Source: Jejuia sp. UBA6058 (GTDB lineage Bacteria > Bacteroidota > Bacteroidia > Flavobacteriales > Flavobacteriaceae). From it: DNA of 45,540 nt. This document shows, piece by piece, positions 1 through 9,013 of this stretch; position 1 is the stretch's first letter, and every line of letters starts with the position of its first letter. The position numbers and the translations under genes were made by a program. The notes below the pieces were generated by a model. It did not search any database. It saw only the letters and a program-made list of their open reading frames with translations, and was not told the origin of the DNA. Where the stretch lies: positions 356-45,895 of the forward strand of contig DIYI01000003.1 in the NCBI GenBank assembly GCA_002428965.1. Direction: 5' to 3'.

Positions 1-54
1 AACAACAGCAGCAACAACAGCAGTAAAGGAAGTGATTTGAGAATAAAAAGCTAA
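1..54 (+). CDS. C-terminal end of an unidentified gene (partial)
   Basis: Reading frame 1 is open from the window edge to a TAA at 52-54. It encodes 17 residues beginning with Asn/Ser repeats (NNSSNNSS) and ending KGSDLRIKS. A low-complexity Asn/Ser tail followed by a basic end is compatible with the C-terminus of a real protein. The gene would be convergent with the polyprenyl synthase on the other strand. Only 17 codons are visible, so neither function nor reality of the gene can be established. Confidence 0.35.
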   Translation, partial: NNSSNNSSKGSDLRIKS

Positions 55-66
55 TGGGCTGCAAAA

Positions 67-1044
67 CTACTTTTTCCTATCAATTACATAATTTACCATC
101 AATTCTAATGAAGTTCTATATTCTGAGTTAGGATAGTCTTTCAGTAAGTTTAATGCTTCCTCTTGAAACGTTTTCATCTTAGTAATAGCGTAGTCCAGAC
201 CACCATTTGATTTAACATACGCTATTACTTCTTTTACACGTTTTTTGTCTTTATTATGATTTTTAATTGAATTGATAAGCCACTTTTTATCTTTTTTGTT
301 AGCATTGTTCAAAGCATAGATTAGCGGTAATGTCATCTTCTGCTCTTTAATGTCAATCCCTGTAGGTTTACCAATTTGAGTATCACCATAATCAAATAAA
401 TCATCCTTTATTTGAAAAGCCATACCAATCAATTCCCCAAACTTACGCATAGTATCTACGTGTTGCGATGCTGGCTTTACAGATGCCGCACCCAAACTAC
501 AACAGGCCGCTATTAAAGTTGCTGTTTTTTGACGAATAATATCATAATACACTTCTTCCGTAATGTCCAGTTTTCTAGCTTTTTCAATTTGAAGAAGCTC
601 ACCTTCACTCATCTCCCGAACCGCTACTGATATAATTTTTAGTAAATCAAAATCATTATTGTCAATAGACAATAATAGACCTTTTGATAACAAATAATCA
701 CCAATTAAAACAGCTATTTTATTCTTCCAAAGTGCGTTAACAGAGAAAAAACCTCTTCGCCTGTCGCTATCATCAACTACATCATCATGCACTAAAGTAG
801 CAGTATGTATTAGCTCAATTACAGAAGCCCCTCGATAGGTACGTTCGCTAACTTCTCCATCCGCAACCATTTTAGCCACCAAAAACACAAACATGGGGCG
901 CATTTGCTTCCCTTTTCGGTTTACAATGTAATGAGTGATTCTATTTAAAAGTGCAACTTTACTAGACATTGAGAGCTGAAACTTCTGTTCAAAAAGTTCC
1001 ATCTCATATGCTATGGGCTCCTTAATTTGCTCTACTACTTTCAT
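67..1044 (-). CDS. Polyprenyl diphosphate synthase (long-chain trans-prenyltransferase)
   Basis: This 325-residue protein is a trans-isoprenyl diphosphate synthase. It adds isopentenyl diphosphate units to an allylic primer to build the side chain of the respiratory quinone. Both aspartate-rich Mg-binding motifs are visible: the first (HDDVVDDSDRRRG, about residues 87-99) and the second (QIKDDLFDYGD, about residues 212-222). Length and motif spacing match the IspB/hexaprenyl-octaprenyl group. In Flavobacteriaceae the usual menaquinone is MK-6, so a hexaprenyl product is likely, but chain length cannot be read with certainty. The gene lies 36 bp downstream of rlmN on the same strand. A TATCTTTA box in that gap could give it its own promoter. 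Confidence 0.9.
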   Translation of the reverse strand: MKVVEQIKEPIAYEMELFEQKFQLSMSSKVALLNRITHYIVNRKGKQMRPMFVFLVAKMVADGEVSERTYRGASVIELIHTATLVHDDVVDDSDRRRGFFSVNALWKNKIAVLIGDYLLSKGLLLSIDNNDFDLLKIISVAVREMSEGELLQIEKARKLDITEEVYYDIIRQKTATLIAACCSLGAASVKPASQHVDTMRKFGELIGMAFQIKDDLFDYGDTQIGKPTGIDIKEQKMTLPLIYALNNANKKDKKWLINSIKNHNKDKKRVKEVIAYVKSNGGLDYAITKMKTFQEEALNLLKDYPNSEYRTSLELMVNYVIDRKK

Positions 1045-1080
1045 GGAGTTTGTAAAGATACTACTTGAATTGTTTCTTTT

Positions 1081-2121
1081 TTAAGATTTATTTGCCAATT
1101 GTCCGCAAGCTGCATCAATATCTTTTCCTCTGCTCCTTCTTATCGTTACCGTAATATTGTTTGCCTCTAAAATATTTTGATACATATCAATGGCCTGCGT
1201 ATTGGCTTGTTGAAACTCACCATCATCAATTGGATTATATTCGATAAGATTAACTTTACTAGGTGCAAATTTGCAGAATTGCACCAGTGCTTCTGCGTCT
1301 TTCTTCCGGTCGTTTATGCCTTTCCAGACAACATATTCATAAGTAATTCTATTTTTCGTCTTTTTGTACCAATATTCAAGTGCTTCCCGCAAATCGCGTA
1401 ATGGAAACGTCTCATTAAATGGCATTATTGAAGTTCGAACCTCATCAATTGCAGAATGTAATGAAACCGCAAGTTTAAATTTAACACCATCATCCGCCAT
1501 TTTTTTTATCATTTTTGGAACTCCTGATGTGGACACCACAATACGTTTTGGAGACATACCTAAACCTTCTTCAGAAGTAATCTTATCAATGGCCTTTAGC
1601 ACATTTTTGTAATTCATAAGCGGTTCTCCCATACCCATAAACACAATATTACTTAAAGGGCGATTATGATACAATCTGCTTTCTTTATCTATAGCTACAA
1701 CTTGATCGTAAATCTCGTCTGGATTTAAATTACGCATACGTTTTAATCTTGCAGTTGCACAAAATCTACAATCTAAACTACACCCTACCTGACTTGAAAC
1801 ACAAGCTGTTGTCCTTGTTTTTGTTGGAATTAAAACAGACTCTACCACCAAACCATCGTGTAACTTCACCGCATTTTTAATGGTGCCATCACTACTGCGC
1901 TGCATGGTATCAACACGAATATGATTGATGACGAAATTATCCTCAAGCATTTGACGTGTTTCTTTTGAAACATTAGTCATTTCTTTAAAACTATGTGCCG
2001 ATTTTTGCCATAACCACTCATAAACCTGATTTCCCCTAAAAGCTTTATCTCCTTGTTCAACAAAGAAATCGCGAAGTTGCTCCTTAGTTAATGCGCGTAT
2101 GTCTTTTTTTGAATGGCTCAT
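1081..2121 (-). CDS. rlmN: 23S rRNA (adenine-2503-C2)-methyltransferase, dual-specificity RlmN
   Basis: RlmN is a radical-SAM enzyme that methylates C2 of A2503 in 23S rRNA and, in many bacteria, A37 of some tRNAs. The 346-residue protein has the radical-SAM CxxxCxxC cluster motif (C114, C118, C121, in CSLDCRFC). It also has the conserved C-terminal cysteine that becomes transiently methylated (C339, in DAACGQ). The N-terminal RNA-binding region (about residues 5-90) and the GMGEPLMN motif are also present. Length is normal for the family. A TATTTTTG -7 box lies about 10 bp upstream of the ATG. Confidence 0.95.
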   Translation of the reverse strand: MSHSKKDIRALTKEQLRDFFVEQGDKAFRGNQVYEWLWQKSAHSFKEMTNVSKETRQMLEDNFVINHIRVDTMQRSSDGTIKNAVKLHDGLVVESVLIPTKTRTTACVSSQVGCSLDCRFCATARLKRMRNLNPDEIYDQVVAIDKESRLYHNRPLSNIVFMGMGEPLMNYKNVLKAIDKITSEEGLGMSPKRIVVSTSGVPKMIKKMADDGVKFKLAVSLHSAIDEVRTSIMPFNETFPLRDLREALEYWYKKTKNRITYEYVVWKGINDRKKDAEALVQFCKFAPSKVNLIEYNPIDDGEFQQANTQAIDMYQNILEANNITVTIRRSRGKDIDAACGQLANKS

Positions 2122-2130
2122 TTAAGACTG

Positions 2131-2138
2131 CAAAAATA
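2131..2138 (-). promoter_or_regulatory. Candidate -7 box for rlmN
   Basis: The minus strand reads TATTTTTG, a perfect match to the Bacteroidota -7 consensus TAnnTTTG, with the rlmN ATG 9 bp further on. No clear TTG -33 element lies at the usual distance, so confidence is moderate. Confidence 0.4.
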
Positions 2139-2196
2139 GTGAAAGAATTAACGAATTGAACTTATTGATAAGTGAATTGACAAAAGGAATATGTCT

Positions 2197-2299
2197 CACG
2201 CGTTAGGGATTGAGGTATCTGTTGAAGCTCTTTTTGTGTTGTTGCACCTATGCAACACAAAAAAGCGACTGCCGAAAGCCCGACCCTTGTGGTAACGCC
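2197..2299 (+). repeat. Dispersed intergenic repeat, copy 1 (uninterrupted)
   Basis: This stretch lies between the starts of rlmN and the end of queA and has no plausible coding frame. It runs from CACGCGTTAGGGATTGAGG to GGTAACGCC. Its centre is a hairpin with stem TTTTTGTGTTG (2231-2241) and CAACACAAAAA (2253-2263). Reverse-complemented, both halves match the repeat at 43123-43300: one half shares CGCGTTAG-GATTG, and the other shares a CAAAAAAG block followed by GAAAGC-CGACCC and then AACGCC. The family resembles intergenic repeats common in Flavobacteriaceae, which is a recollection rather than a search result. A mobile or RNA-structural origin is possible. Confidence 0.65.
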
Positions 2300-2337
2300 A
2301 AAATTATTGCTACCATTTTTTTGGAATTACCCGAAAC

Positions 2338-2364
2338 AAAAAATCCCGCTAAACAACGGGATTT
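2338..2364 (-). terminator. Rho-independent terminator downstream of queA
   Basis: AAATCCCG (2341-2348) pairs with CGGGATTT (2357-2364) around an 8-nt loop. On the minus strand the stem is followed by a run of six T. The hairpin begins 5 bp after the queA stop codon. Confidence 0.85.
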
Positions 2365-2369
2365 AATAT

Positions 2370-3419
2370 TTATATAATTAACATGGCATCGCCATAACTA
2401 TAAAACTTGTACTTTTCTTTAATTGCTTCTTGATACGCCTCCATTACAAAATCGTGTCCTGCAAATGCCGAAATCATCATTAGTAATGTAGATTTAGGAG
2501 TATGAAAATTGGTCACCATACAGTTAGCTATACTAAAATCGTAAGGAGGGAAAATAAATTTATTAGTCCAACCTTCCATTTCATTTAGTAAGCCACTTGA
2601 GGATACTGAACTCTCTATAGTACGCATTGCTGTGGTACCAATAGCACACACGCGTTTTCTATTTTTAATTCCAGTATTAATAATATCTACAGCTTCAGAT
2701 CCAATAGCAATCTCCTCACTATCCATCTTATGTTTAGATAAATCTTCCACCTCAACTGGATTAAAAGTACCTAAACCAACATGTAATGTTACTTCGGCAA
2801 AGTTTATACCTTTTATTTCTAAACGTTTAAGTAGGTGCTTAGAAAAATGTAAACCCGCTGTTGGTGCTGCCACAGCACCTTCGGTTTTGGCATAAATAGT
2901 TTGATAACGCTCCTCATCATCAGGCTCAACCTCTCTTTTTATGTACTTTGGTAAAGGTGTCTCTCCTAATTCGCGAAGTTTAATTCTAAACTCTTTATAA
3001 GAGCCATCATAAAGAAAACGTAATGTTCTTCCTCTAGAAGTAGTATTATCAATTACTTCGGCCACCAAACTTTCGTCATCACCAAAATAAAGTTTATTCC
3101 CTATTCTTATTTTTCTAGCTGGATCTACTAAAACATCCCAAAGTCGTTGTTCTTCGTTTAATTCACGCAATAAAAACACCTCAATTCTTGCACCCGTTTT
3201 TTCCTTATTACCATAAAGACGAGCCGGAAATACTTTGGTGTTATTCAGTATCATTACATCATCCTCATCAAAATAGTTTATCAAGTCTTTAAATAGCTTA
3301 TGCTCTATGGTTTGCTCTTTTCTATTTAAAACCATTAAACGAGATTCATCTCTATTTTCTGAGGGGTATTCTGCTAATAACTCTTGTGGTAAATCAAAAC
3401 CAAAGTTTGATAATTTCAT
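2370..3419 (-). CDS. queA: S-adenosylmethionine:tRNA ribosyltransferase-isomerase
   Basis: QueA transfers and isomerises the ribosyl moiety of S-adenosylmethionine onto 7-aminomethyl-7-deazaguanine in tRNA, giving epoxyqueuosine in the anticodon wobble position. The 349-residue protein has the full family length. Recognisable landmarks are FDLPQELLAEYPSENRDESRLMV at the N-terminus (the P-x4-RDxSRLMV pattern), the segment GAVAAPTAGLHFS, and NFHTPKSTLLMM near the C-terminus. The gene appears monocistronic, with its own promoter and a strong terminator. Confidence 0.95.
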   Translation of the reverse strand: MKLSNFGFDLPQELLAEYPSENRDESRLMVLNRKEQTIEHKLFKDLINYFDEDDVMILNNTKVFPARLYGNKEKTGARIEVFLLRELNEEQRLWDVLVDPARKIRIGNKLYFGDDESLVAEVIDNTTSRGRTLRFLYDGSYKEFRIKLRELGETPLPKYIKREVEPDDEERYQTIYAKTEGAVAAPTAGLHFSKHLLKRLEIKGINFAEVTLHVGLGTFNPVEVEDLSKHKMDSEEIAIGSEAVDIINTGIKNRKRVCAIGTTAMRTIESSVSSSGLLNEMEGWTNKFIFPPYDFSIANCMVTNFHTPKSTLLMMISAFAGHDFVMEAYQEAIKEKYKFYSYGDAMLII

Positions 3420-3461
3420 GGATTATTGTTTTTATTGGCGTTATTATTTTTTACAAAGTTG

Positions 3462-3493
3462 CAAATATACAATCTGCGAATAGGGGTTGTCAA
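3462..3493 (-). promoter_or_regulatory. Promoter of queA (-33 TTG, -7 TATATTTG)
   Basis: The minus strand carries TTG (3493-3491), a 21-nt spacer and TATATTTG (3469-3462). This fits the Bacteroidota -33/-7 pattern. The start codon lies about 42 bp downstream. Confidence 0.6.
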
Positions 3494-3508
3494 GTAATTG
3501 AGGGAATA

Positions 3509-4732
3509 TTATTCAGTAATACTAAAACCAATTGATTTTAAATCTTCCCAAAACGTTGGGTAGCTTTTAGAAACCACACCTGCGTCTTCAATAATCAAAT
3601 CTTGTTTTAAGGCAATTGGCGCAAATGCCATCGCCATACGGTGATCATTGTATGTTGCTATAGAAACCATTTTGTTAATTGATTCGCCAGCTTTTAAATG
3701 CAGTGATTTATCGGTAATATTAACCTCGCCTCCAAGTTTTTCAATTTCTGTCTTTAAAGCAACTAACCTGTCTGTTTCTTTAATTTTTAAAGTGTGTAGC
3801 CCCGTTAAGTCGCAAGAAACACCTAATGTAAAACATGTTACAGCTATGGTTTGTGCTATATCTGGAGCATTCTTCAAATCTAAAACCAGTGGCTTCAATT
3901 CTGCCGTCTCCTTTTTAAGGGTAATACTATTTTTATTAAAGGTAGAACTTACACCAAAGTGCTTGTAGATATCTGCTAAACAAGAGTCTCCCTGAAGCGA
4001 ACTTTCTTTGTAGGAGGATAATGTAATTTTTGTACCAACTTCTGAAATAGCCACAATACTGAAATAGTAAGAAGCAGAGGACCAATCTGATTCTACAGTT
4101 AAGGTTTTGGATTCAACAATTTTTGATGCTGGGTACACCTTGATAACATTATTGTTAAACGAGGTTTCTATACCAATTTCATTTAGGAGACTTAAAGTCA
4201 TTTTGATATAAGGTATCGAGGTAACTTCACCTTCTAAAGTAAGCTCTAAACCATTGTTTAATTTTGAAGCGATTAGCAACAGTGCAGAAATATATTGGCT
4301 ACTTACATTGGCTTTTAATGATACTTTATGTTTTGAAAGCTGCTTGCCTTTAATTTTGATAGGAGGAAATCCTTCGTTTTCTTGATAGGTAATATCAGCT
4401 CCTAATTCTCTCAGAGCATCAACCAAAATTTTAATTGGTCGTTCTTTCATTCGCTTGGACCCCGTAAGAATCGTATCTCTTCCTGCTTGCGTCGCAAAAA
4501 AAGCTGTTAAAAAACGCATTGCAGTACCGGCGTGATGAATATCTACAACTTCGTCGTTAGAAGCTAAAGCCATCATCATTAGATTACTATCATCAGAGTT
4601 TGATACGTTTTTTAATTCAATTTCTGGAAATAACGCCTGTAACAGAAGTAGCCTGTTAGATTCGCTTTTAGAACCTGTTATTTCGATTGAAGACCTCTTA
4701 TTAACCGTAGACTTATTTAGGGTAATATCCAT
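3509..4732 (-). CDS. aroA: 3-phosphoshikimate 1-carboxyvinyltransferase (EPSP synthase)
   Basis: AroA condenses shikimate 3-phosphate with phosphoenolpyruvate in the chorismate pathway that feeds the aromatic operon at 12-16 kb. The 407-residue protein has the substrate-binding GSKSESNR motif at about residues 20-27 and the LTGSKRMKERP motif near residue 90. The C-terminal half contains LKIKETDRL and YNDHRMAMAFA. The start is supported because the GSKSxSNR motif sits about 20 residues from the Met, as in other AroA proteins. The gene is slightly shorter than the E. coli enzyme but intact. The ATG lies only 6 bp beyond a terminator-like hairpin, so a normal upstream ribosome-binding region is absent. 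Confidence 0.93.
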   Translation of the reverse strand: MDITLNKSTVNKRSSIEITGSKSESNRLLLLQALFPEIELKNVSNSDDSNLMMMALASNDEVVDIHHAGTAMRFLTAFFATQAGRDTILTGSKRMKERPIKILVDALRELGADITYQENEGFPPIKIKGKQLSKHKVSLKANVSSQYISALLLIASKLNNGLELTLEGEVTSIPYIKMTLSLLNEIGIETSFNNNVIKVYPASKIVESKTLTVESDWSSASYYFSIVAISEVGTKITLSSYKESSLQGDSCLADIYKHFGVSSTFNKNSITLKKETAELKPLVLDLKNAPDIAQTIAVTCFTLGVSCDLTGLHTLKIKETDRLVALKTEIEKLGGEVNITDKSLHLKAGESINKMVSIATYNDHRMAMAFAPIALKQDLIIEDAGVVSKSYPTFWEDLKSIGFSITE

Positions 4733-4738
4733 TAAAAA

Positions 4739-4760
4739 ACGCTTCTAAAATTAGAAGCGT
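4739..4760 (-). terminator. Terminator of the MazG-like gene abutting the aroA start
   Basis: ACGCTTCTAA (4739-4748) and TTAGAAGCGT (4751-4760) are perfect 10-bp arms. On the minus strand the stem is followed by a T run that reaches the aroA ATG. It should stop transcription arriving from the DUF3857/MazG genes upstream. Confidence 0.75.
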
Positions 4761-4792
4761 CAAATATACTTAAAGAATATAACTTATTTCAA
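4761..4792 (-). promoter_or_regulatory. Promoter of aroA overlapping the upstream gene end
   Basis: The minus strand has TTG (4792-4790), a 21-nt spacer and TATATTTG (4768-4761), the same geometry as the queA promoter. The -7 box touches the first arm of the terminator hairpin. Transcription would therefore start inside that arm, and aroA transcripts would not contain the full terminator. Confidence 0.55.
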
Positions 4793-5110
4793 TTTTTCGT
4801 TATTGTGATGTCTGTCATGATCACGCTTAGTCTTTTTATCCATTCTAGCATCAAAAGCCTCTTGTAAGTCTACTCCAGTTTGGTTGGCTAAACATAAAAC
4901 CACGAAAAGTACATCTGCCAATTCTTCTCCAAGATCTTTATCCTTATCACTTTCTTTTTCACTTTGTTCGCCATAGCGCCTGGCTATTATTCTAGCAACC
5001 TCACCAACTTCTTCTGTAAGTTGCGCCATATTGGTAAGCTCGTTAAAATAGCGCACACCGTGTGCGTTAATCCAGTCGTCTACTGTTTTTTGTGCGTTTT
5101 TAATACCCAT
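4784..5110 (-). CDS. MazG-like nucleotide pyrophosphohydrolase
   Basis: This 108-residue protein belongs to the all-alpha NTP pyrophosphohydrolase superfamily (MazG/RS21-C6 type), which hydrolyses non-canonical or excess (d)NTPs to monophosphates in the cytoplasm. The metal-binding signature is present: EEVGE at about residues 33-37, and EELADVLF about 25 residues later, supplying the second acidic pair. It has the single-domain length typical of the small dimeric enzymes. Its ATG overlaps the stop codon of the upstream DUF3857 gene (TAATG), so translation is likely coupled. The exact nucleotide preferred cannot be inferred. Confidence 0.85.
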   Translation of the reverse strand: MGIKNAQKTVDDWINAHGVRYFNELTNMAQLTEEVGEVARIIARRYGEQSEKESDKDKDLGEELADVLFVVLCLANQTGVDLQEAFDARMDKKTKRDHDRHHNNEKLK

Positions 5111-7038
5111 TACACTTTAGTTAACACTATTTGTTCTGATTCTTTAATAATCATTTGATTAAAAAACTCTTTCAAAAATAGGTAATTATCTGGACCAATA
5201 ATAGCATCATTTATTTCAAAATTAACCATTAATTGTATCATATTACCCGTAACTTTTGGCTTGTATAGAAATTTCCCTATACCCTTGGGTATTGCCATTG
5301 ACACTGGTTCTGGTTGAGACTTTAATTGATAACCATCTGGTATCTTAATATTAATTAGATATCTATTTTGAAATGGTGCGCCAAAATCTATAGGAAACTT
5401 TCGTTCTTCTGATTTAAAGGGATTTTCTTCTAATTTGAAAAACATAAATGGATTTATAAATACATCATTAGCAATGACACTAGCCCCATTTTCATAATAA
5501 AAATTAAAACTTTCGGAGACAAGACCTTCATAACTATCTGTATTGGACGCATTGTATTCTGAGATTTCAATATTATCTAAAGCACCTTCTCTATCTGCAA
5601 CAAACGTTTCCAGATCTTTATCTTTATAGCTTTCTCGAAATTTTAAAGCACTGTGATTGGAACATCTTGTTTTGAGGTTTCCTTCAATAGATCCGTCGGG
5701 ATTCAAACTGGCATTAAGCATATATTGATCAACAGCTTTTTTTGGTTGTTTTAAATCTATTAAATCCCACCTTGAATTTGGATTATCGATATATACACCT
5801 CTCCAATTATAGTCTTTAATTGGTAGAATATTTATATCACTAAATTCATCCGTAGCATCAAGGAAATACACTTCATCATCTATTCTAGCATAGGCCACTA
5901 CGTAATTGAGCCTATCTACAGTAGGAAACATAGGGATTATATTGTCTTTTGTACTAATAACAACTGGGTTTGCTTTAATTCCAGCATATCTCAACATTGC
6001 CACCAATGTGAGGTTAATATCGCCAACATTACCCTTTTTTTCTTTTAATGTTTTACGTATACCATTAAAGAAATACTTGCCATCAATTCCATTCCAGGTA
6101 ATATTGTCTTTAACGTACTTAAAAATACGTTTCATTTTTTCTACTTGAGAACCACCTTCGCCCAACAACCCGTCCAATTCATCATCAAAAGAATTGGTCT
6201 TATCTAGTTCCTTTTTATAATCTTCAGAACTCCCTATTGTTTTTGCCACGTCAGACCATGTTTGAGCATAGGTACGATGTACGACTCCTGGAATGATTAT
6301 GGATACCAGTTCAAACATTACTCCGGCCCTATAATTATTCATGTTATCAACATAACTTTCTTCTTTTAATGCAGGTATATTGTTTAGCTCATAAATTACA
6401 GATTTCATATCATTGTAAGCATTTCCCGGTCTACTATAAAAACTTAAAAACCCTTTTTGTGTTGCTTTAAAATCAAAATCCTTTGGTGTTCTCAACTCCG
6501 CCACCAATTGTTTTATAGGTATATCCGATTGAAACTTAAACTCATCAATATTCCATATAAAGGGTGAGGTTATGGTGTATTTAAATTCTATAACAGAACC
6601 CTCATGCAAATTAGGCATGGTAAAACTAACCCCTTTAAAATTGTAACTTATCTCGTTATGGAAAATCTGGTCTTTTTCCAACTTTGTTTCAACAATCTTA
6701 TCACCCTCTAAATTATAGGTATAAGCTTTTAATTTAGATACGTTTTCTTTATCGTTTCTTGTTTTAAATAAAGATATTTGTTGTGTAGCATATTTGAAGC
6801 CATCTTTATTATAGATTTTTATTCTTTTATGTACTTCGGTAACCAATTGTGTTCCATTTGTACTTAAAGCGTAATACGTAACTCGATCACTGTATAATAT
6901 TGCCGCATTTGCGGCCTTATCATCTACATATTCTTTTTCTTGCAATTCTTCCTTTGAAATTTTGCCAAATTTTACGTTCTGAGCAAAACCTAGTTGAGAA
7001 ATCATAACCAAAGCAATAATATAAGCTCTTTTCATCAT
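5110..7038 (-). CDS. Secreted DUF3857 protein with degenerate transglutaminase-like domain
   Basis: The 642-residue protein starts with a signal peptide (MMKRAYIIALVMISQLGFAQ). It continues with a DUF3857 region (about residues 55-230) and a transglutaminase-like core (about 295-400). In the core, the position of the catalytic cysteine is Ile (G-D-I-N, residue 341) and the histidine position is Asn (N378); only the aspartate (D394) is kept. It is therefore probably not a transglutaminase or peptidase, and a binding or scaffold role is more likely. It is a tandem paralogue of the next gene, separated by 2 bp. Function in the envelope is unknown. Confidence 0.8.
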   Translation of the reverse strand: MMKRAYIIALVMISQLGFAQNVKFGKISKEELQEKEYVDDKAANAAILYSDRVTYYALSTNGTQLVTEVHKRIKIYNKDGFKYATQQISLFKTRNDKENVSKLKAYTYNLEGDKIVETKLEKDQIFHNEISYNFKGVSFTMPNLHEGSVIEFKYTITSPFIWNIDEFKFQSDIPIKQLVAELRTPKDFDFKATQKGFLSFYSRPGNAYNDMKSVIYELNNIPALKEESYVDNMNNYRAGVMFELVSIIIPGVVHRTYAQTWSDVAKTIGSSEDYKKELDKTNSFDDELDGLLGEGGSQVEKMKRIFKYVKDNITWNGIDGKYFFNGIRKTLKEKKGNVGDINLTLVAMLRYAGIKANPVVISTKDNIIPMFPTVDRLNYVVAYARIDDEVYFLDATDEFSDINILPIKDYNWRGVYIDNPNSRWDLIDLKQPKKAVDQYMLNASLNPDGSIEGNLKTRCSNHSALKFRESYKDKDLETFVADREGALDNIEISEYNASNTDSYEGLVSESFNFYYENGASVIANDVFINPFMFFKLEENPFKSEERKFPIDFGAPFQNRYLINIKIPDGYQLKSQPEPVSMAIPKGIGKFLYKPKVTGNMIQLMVNFEINDAIIGPDNYLFLKEFFNQMIIKESEQIVLTKV

Positions 7039-7040
7039 AA

Positions 7041-8960
7041 TTATATTGTTTTCTTTAGTACTAATTTTAAATTATCATTGTTTACTACAGATTTTCTAAA
7101 CAATCTGTATTCTTTATATTCTTCCTTGGGATAACTACCGTTTTTAATGAGCAATTTTCTTTTGTAGAATATCACATTTTCAGATTTTTGAAATTCAAGA
7201 CTATATTCTCCGTATTTATTAGTCAATGAAACACTTTCTGGTATAGCTTCTACTTCGTATCCATCTGGTATCTTAATCTCAAAACTATCTTCGTCTAAAT
7301 AGCCTCTCTGTATTTTAAAGGGAAGTTTTCTATTTCTATATCTATCTGGAACAAATTTATTTCTATTAAAGGTATTGATTACGAAAAGCATACGATCCCC
7401 AATCTTAGAAGCGTAATTGGTTGCACTTACATTTAATTTCTCTGTAAAAACTACATTTTCGAGATCGTTATCAAATGAATAATCTGAAATATCTAGATTA
7501 TTAACATAGCCCCAATGTTCCTTATAGTATTCCTTAATATCCTTATCCGATTCATTTTCTATGTAAAATTTATTGTCATATTGAATTCCTTTTGAAGTAA
7601 TTACCAGTTTAGAATTAATGCTAGAATCTTCTTTTAATTCAATCATTGCATTTGATATTTGATGATTTATATTATCCTTGTATTTACTAGTTTTTACAAT
7701 TTCGCTAGCTCCCTCTTTAATAACCAATACTTTTCTATCATCGGTAAAGTCTCCAATAAAACCAAAAGGATGTATTTGGCTTGTACAATCAACCCAAACA
7801 TTTCTGTTTTTTGCCTCGTCCGGAATGCATAAAATTATGTGATTCCCTTGAGCCAAGGTGGGAAAATCATCTTCAAAATCCACAATGGTTTTTCCAGCCT
7901 CTACAATACTGTAGTACGATTTTACGCCAGCTATTTTTAATAAAGCCTGAGTGTAATTCGTTAAACCTTTGCAATCCCCGTACTTCAATCGGTCAACCTC
8001 TATAGCGCTTATTGGCTGAATACCGCCTATACCCACTTGTACGCTAATGTAGCGTAGATTTTCTTGTACGTAATTATAAATAAGTTTTGCTTTTTCAATA
8101 GAGCCTTCAACTCCAGCAACTAAGGCCTCTATTTCTATGCGTGTTTCATCCGATACTTCATCCCTCCCTTTTAGAAGTTTCTGGTTTATCCAATCTCCAT
8201 ATTCTTGCCAATTCTTAGCAACACCATCAACACCATTATAGTGAAATTTTTCCGTGGCAAATAAAACCTTTGGCATTATTGACGAAAAGGAGGGGCTTAA
8301 ATCTTCGGGTTTTAAAGCTTTAATGTGCTCAACCTCATAGTGCAATGAATTATTGCTGTCAGTAAGTTTAATCTGATCACCTAAAGCACTTAAATTTTTC
8401 TCTTTTTTAGTTAAACCCAAACCAGCAATATCTTGAACATGAAATACATCTTTTTCCACACCCACATAATAGTTGCTAATAGCTTTCCAAGAGGGTATTG
8501 CAGCAGTATTTGGCGAACTAACTTCGCAACTAAAAGCAACCGTATAAGGATAACTCACAGGCGTATACCCCATAAAAAGTACACGAGAATCTGAATATAA
8601 AGTACCACCATCAACAGCACTGTGATCGATAAAATCCTTCTTCTTGAATTTCTTTATCTCCTCACCAGATTTATCATAAACTATTGCTTCTATTTTTTTA
8701 ATTTTAACATACTTATCATATCCAGATCCAGCCTGTATAACCCTGTTTCCGTTTTCATTCAAAACTGTAACCACTCGATTAATAACAATGGACATATCTC
8801 GTTGTCCATTAATAGAAACCTTAGTGCTATTCAGTCGCACTACAGCGTTGGCGTTTTTTGTAAGTTCTGGTGGAATTGTAAAACTTGAATATGATACATC
8901 TTGAGATATGCCATTAAAGTGAATAACAAGACACATCCACACCAACATCTTTTTTAGCAT
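7041..8960 (-). CDS. Secreted DUF3857/transglutaminase-like protein with intact triad
   Basis: The 639-residue protein has an N-terminal signal sequence (about residues 1-20), a DUF3857 region and a transglutaminase-like domain. Unlike its downstream paralogue it keeps a Cys-His-Asp triad: C330 in YGDCKGL, H374 in GNHIIL and D391 in VWVDCTS. It may act as a cysteine protease or amide-modifying enzyme in the periplasm or on the cell surface, but no substrate is known. It is the first gene of a minus-strand unit with the paralogue and the MazG-like gene. Confidence 0.82.
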   Translation of the reverse strand: MLKKMLVWMCLVIHFNGISQDVSYSSFTIPPELTKNANAVVRLNSTKVSINGQRDMSIVINRVVTVLNENGNRVIQAGSGYDKYVKIKKIEAIVYDKSGEEIKKFKKKDFIDHSAVDGGTLYSDSRVLFMGYTPVSYPYTVAFSCEVSSPNTAAIPSWKAISNYYVGVEKDVFHVQDIAGLGLTKKEKNLSALGDQIKLTDSNNSLHYEVEHIKALKPEDLSPSFSSIMPKVLFATEKFHYNGVDGVAKNWQEYGDWINQKLLKGRDEVSDETRIEIEALVAGVEGSIEKAKLIYNYVQENLRYISVQVGIGGIQPISAIEVDRLKYGDCKGLTNYTQALLKIAGVKSYYSIVEAGKTIVDFEDDFPTLAQGNHIILCIPDEAKNRNVWVDCTSQIHPFGFIGDFTDDRKVLVIKEGASEIVKTSKYKDNINHQISNAMIELKEDSSINSKLVITSKGIQYDNKFYIENESDKDIKEYYKEHWGYVNNLDISDYSFDNDLENVVFTEKLNVSATNYASKIGDRMLFVINTFNRNKFVPDRYRNRKLPFKIQRGYLDEDSFEIKIPDGYEVEAIPESVSLTNKYGEYSLEFQKSENVIFYKRKLLIKNGSYPKEEYKEYRLFRKSVVNNDNLKLVLKKTI

Positions 8961-9013
8961 AGAATAATAAGTTTTATGAGGTAAATGTATAGAAACGTTA
9001 ATAGCTAATTAAT

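Noticed and set aside
4739..4760. Hairpin before aroA as an amino-acid attenuator like that of pheA
   Set aside because: There is no leader peptide and no second copy of an arm that could make an antiterminator. An upstream gene ends just before it, so a terminator plus an overlapping promoter explains it better.
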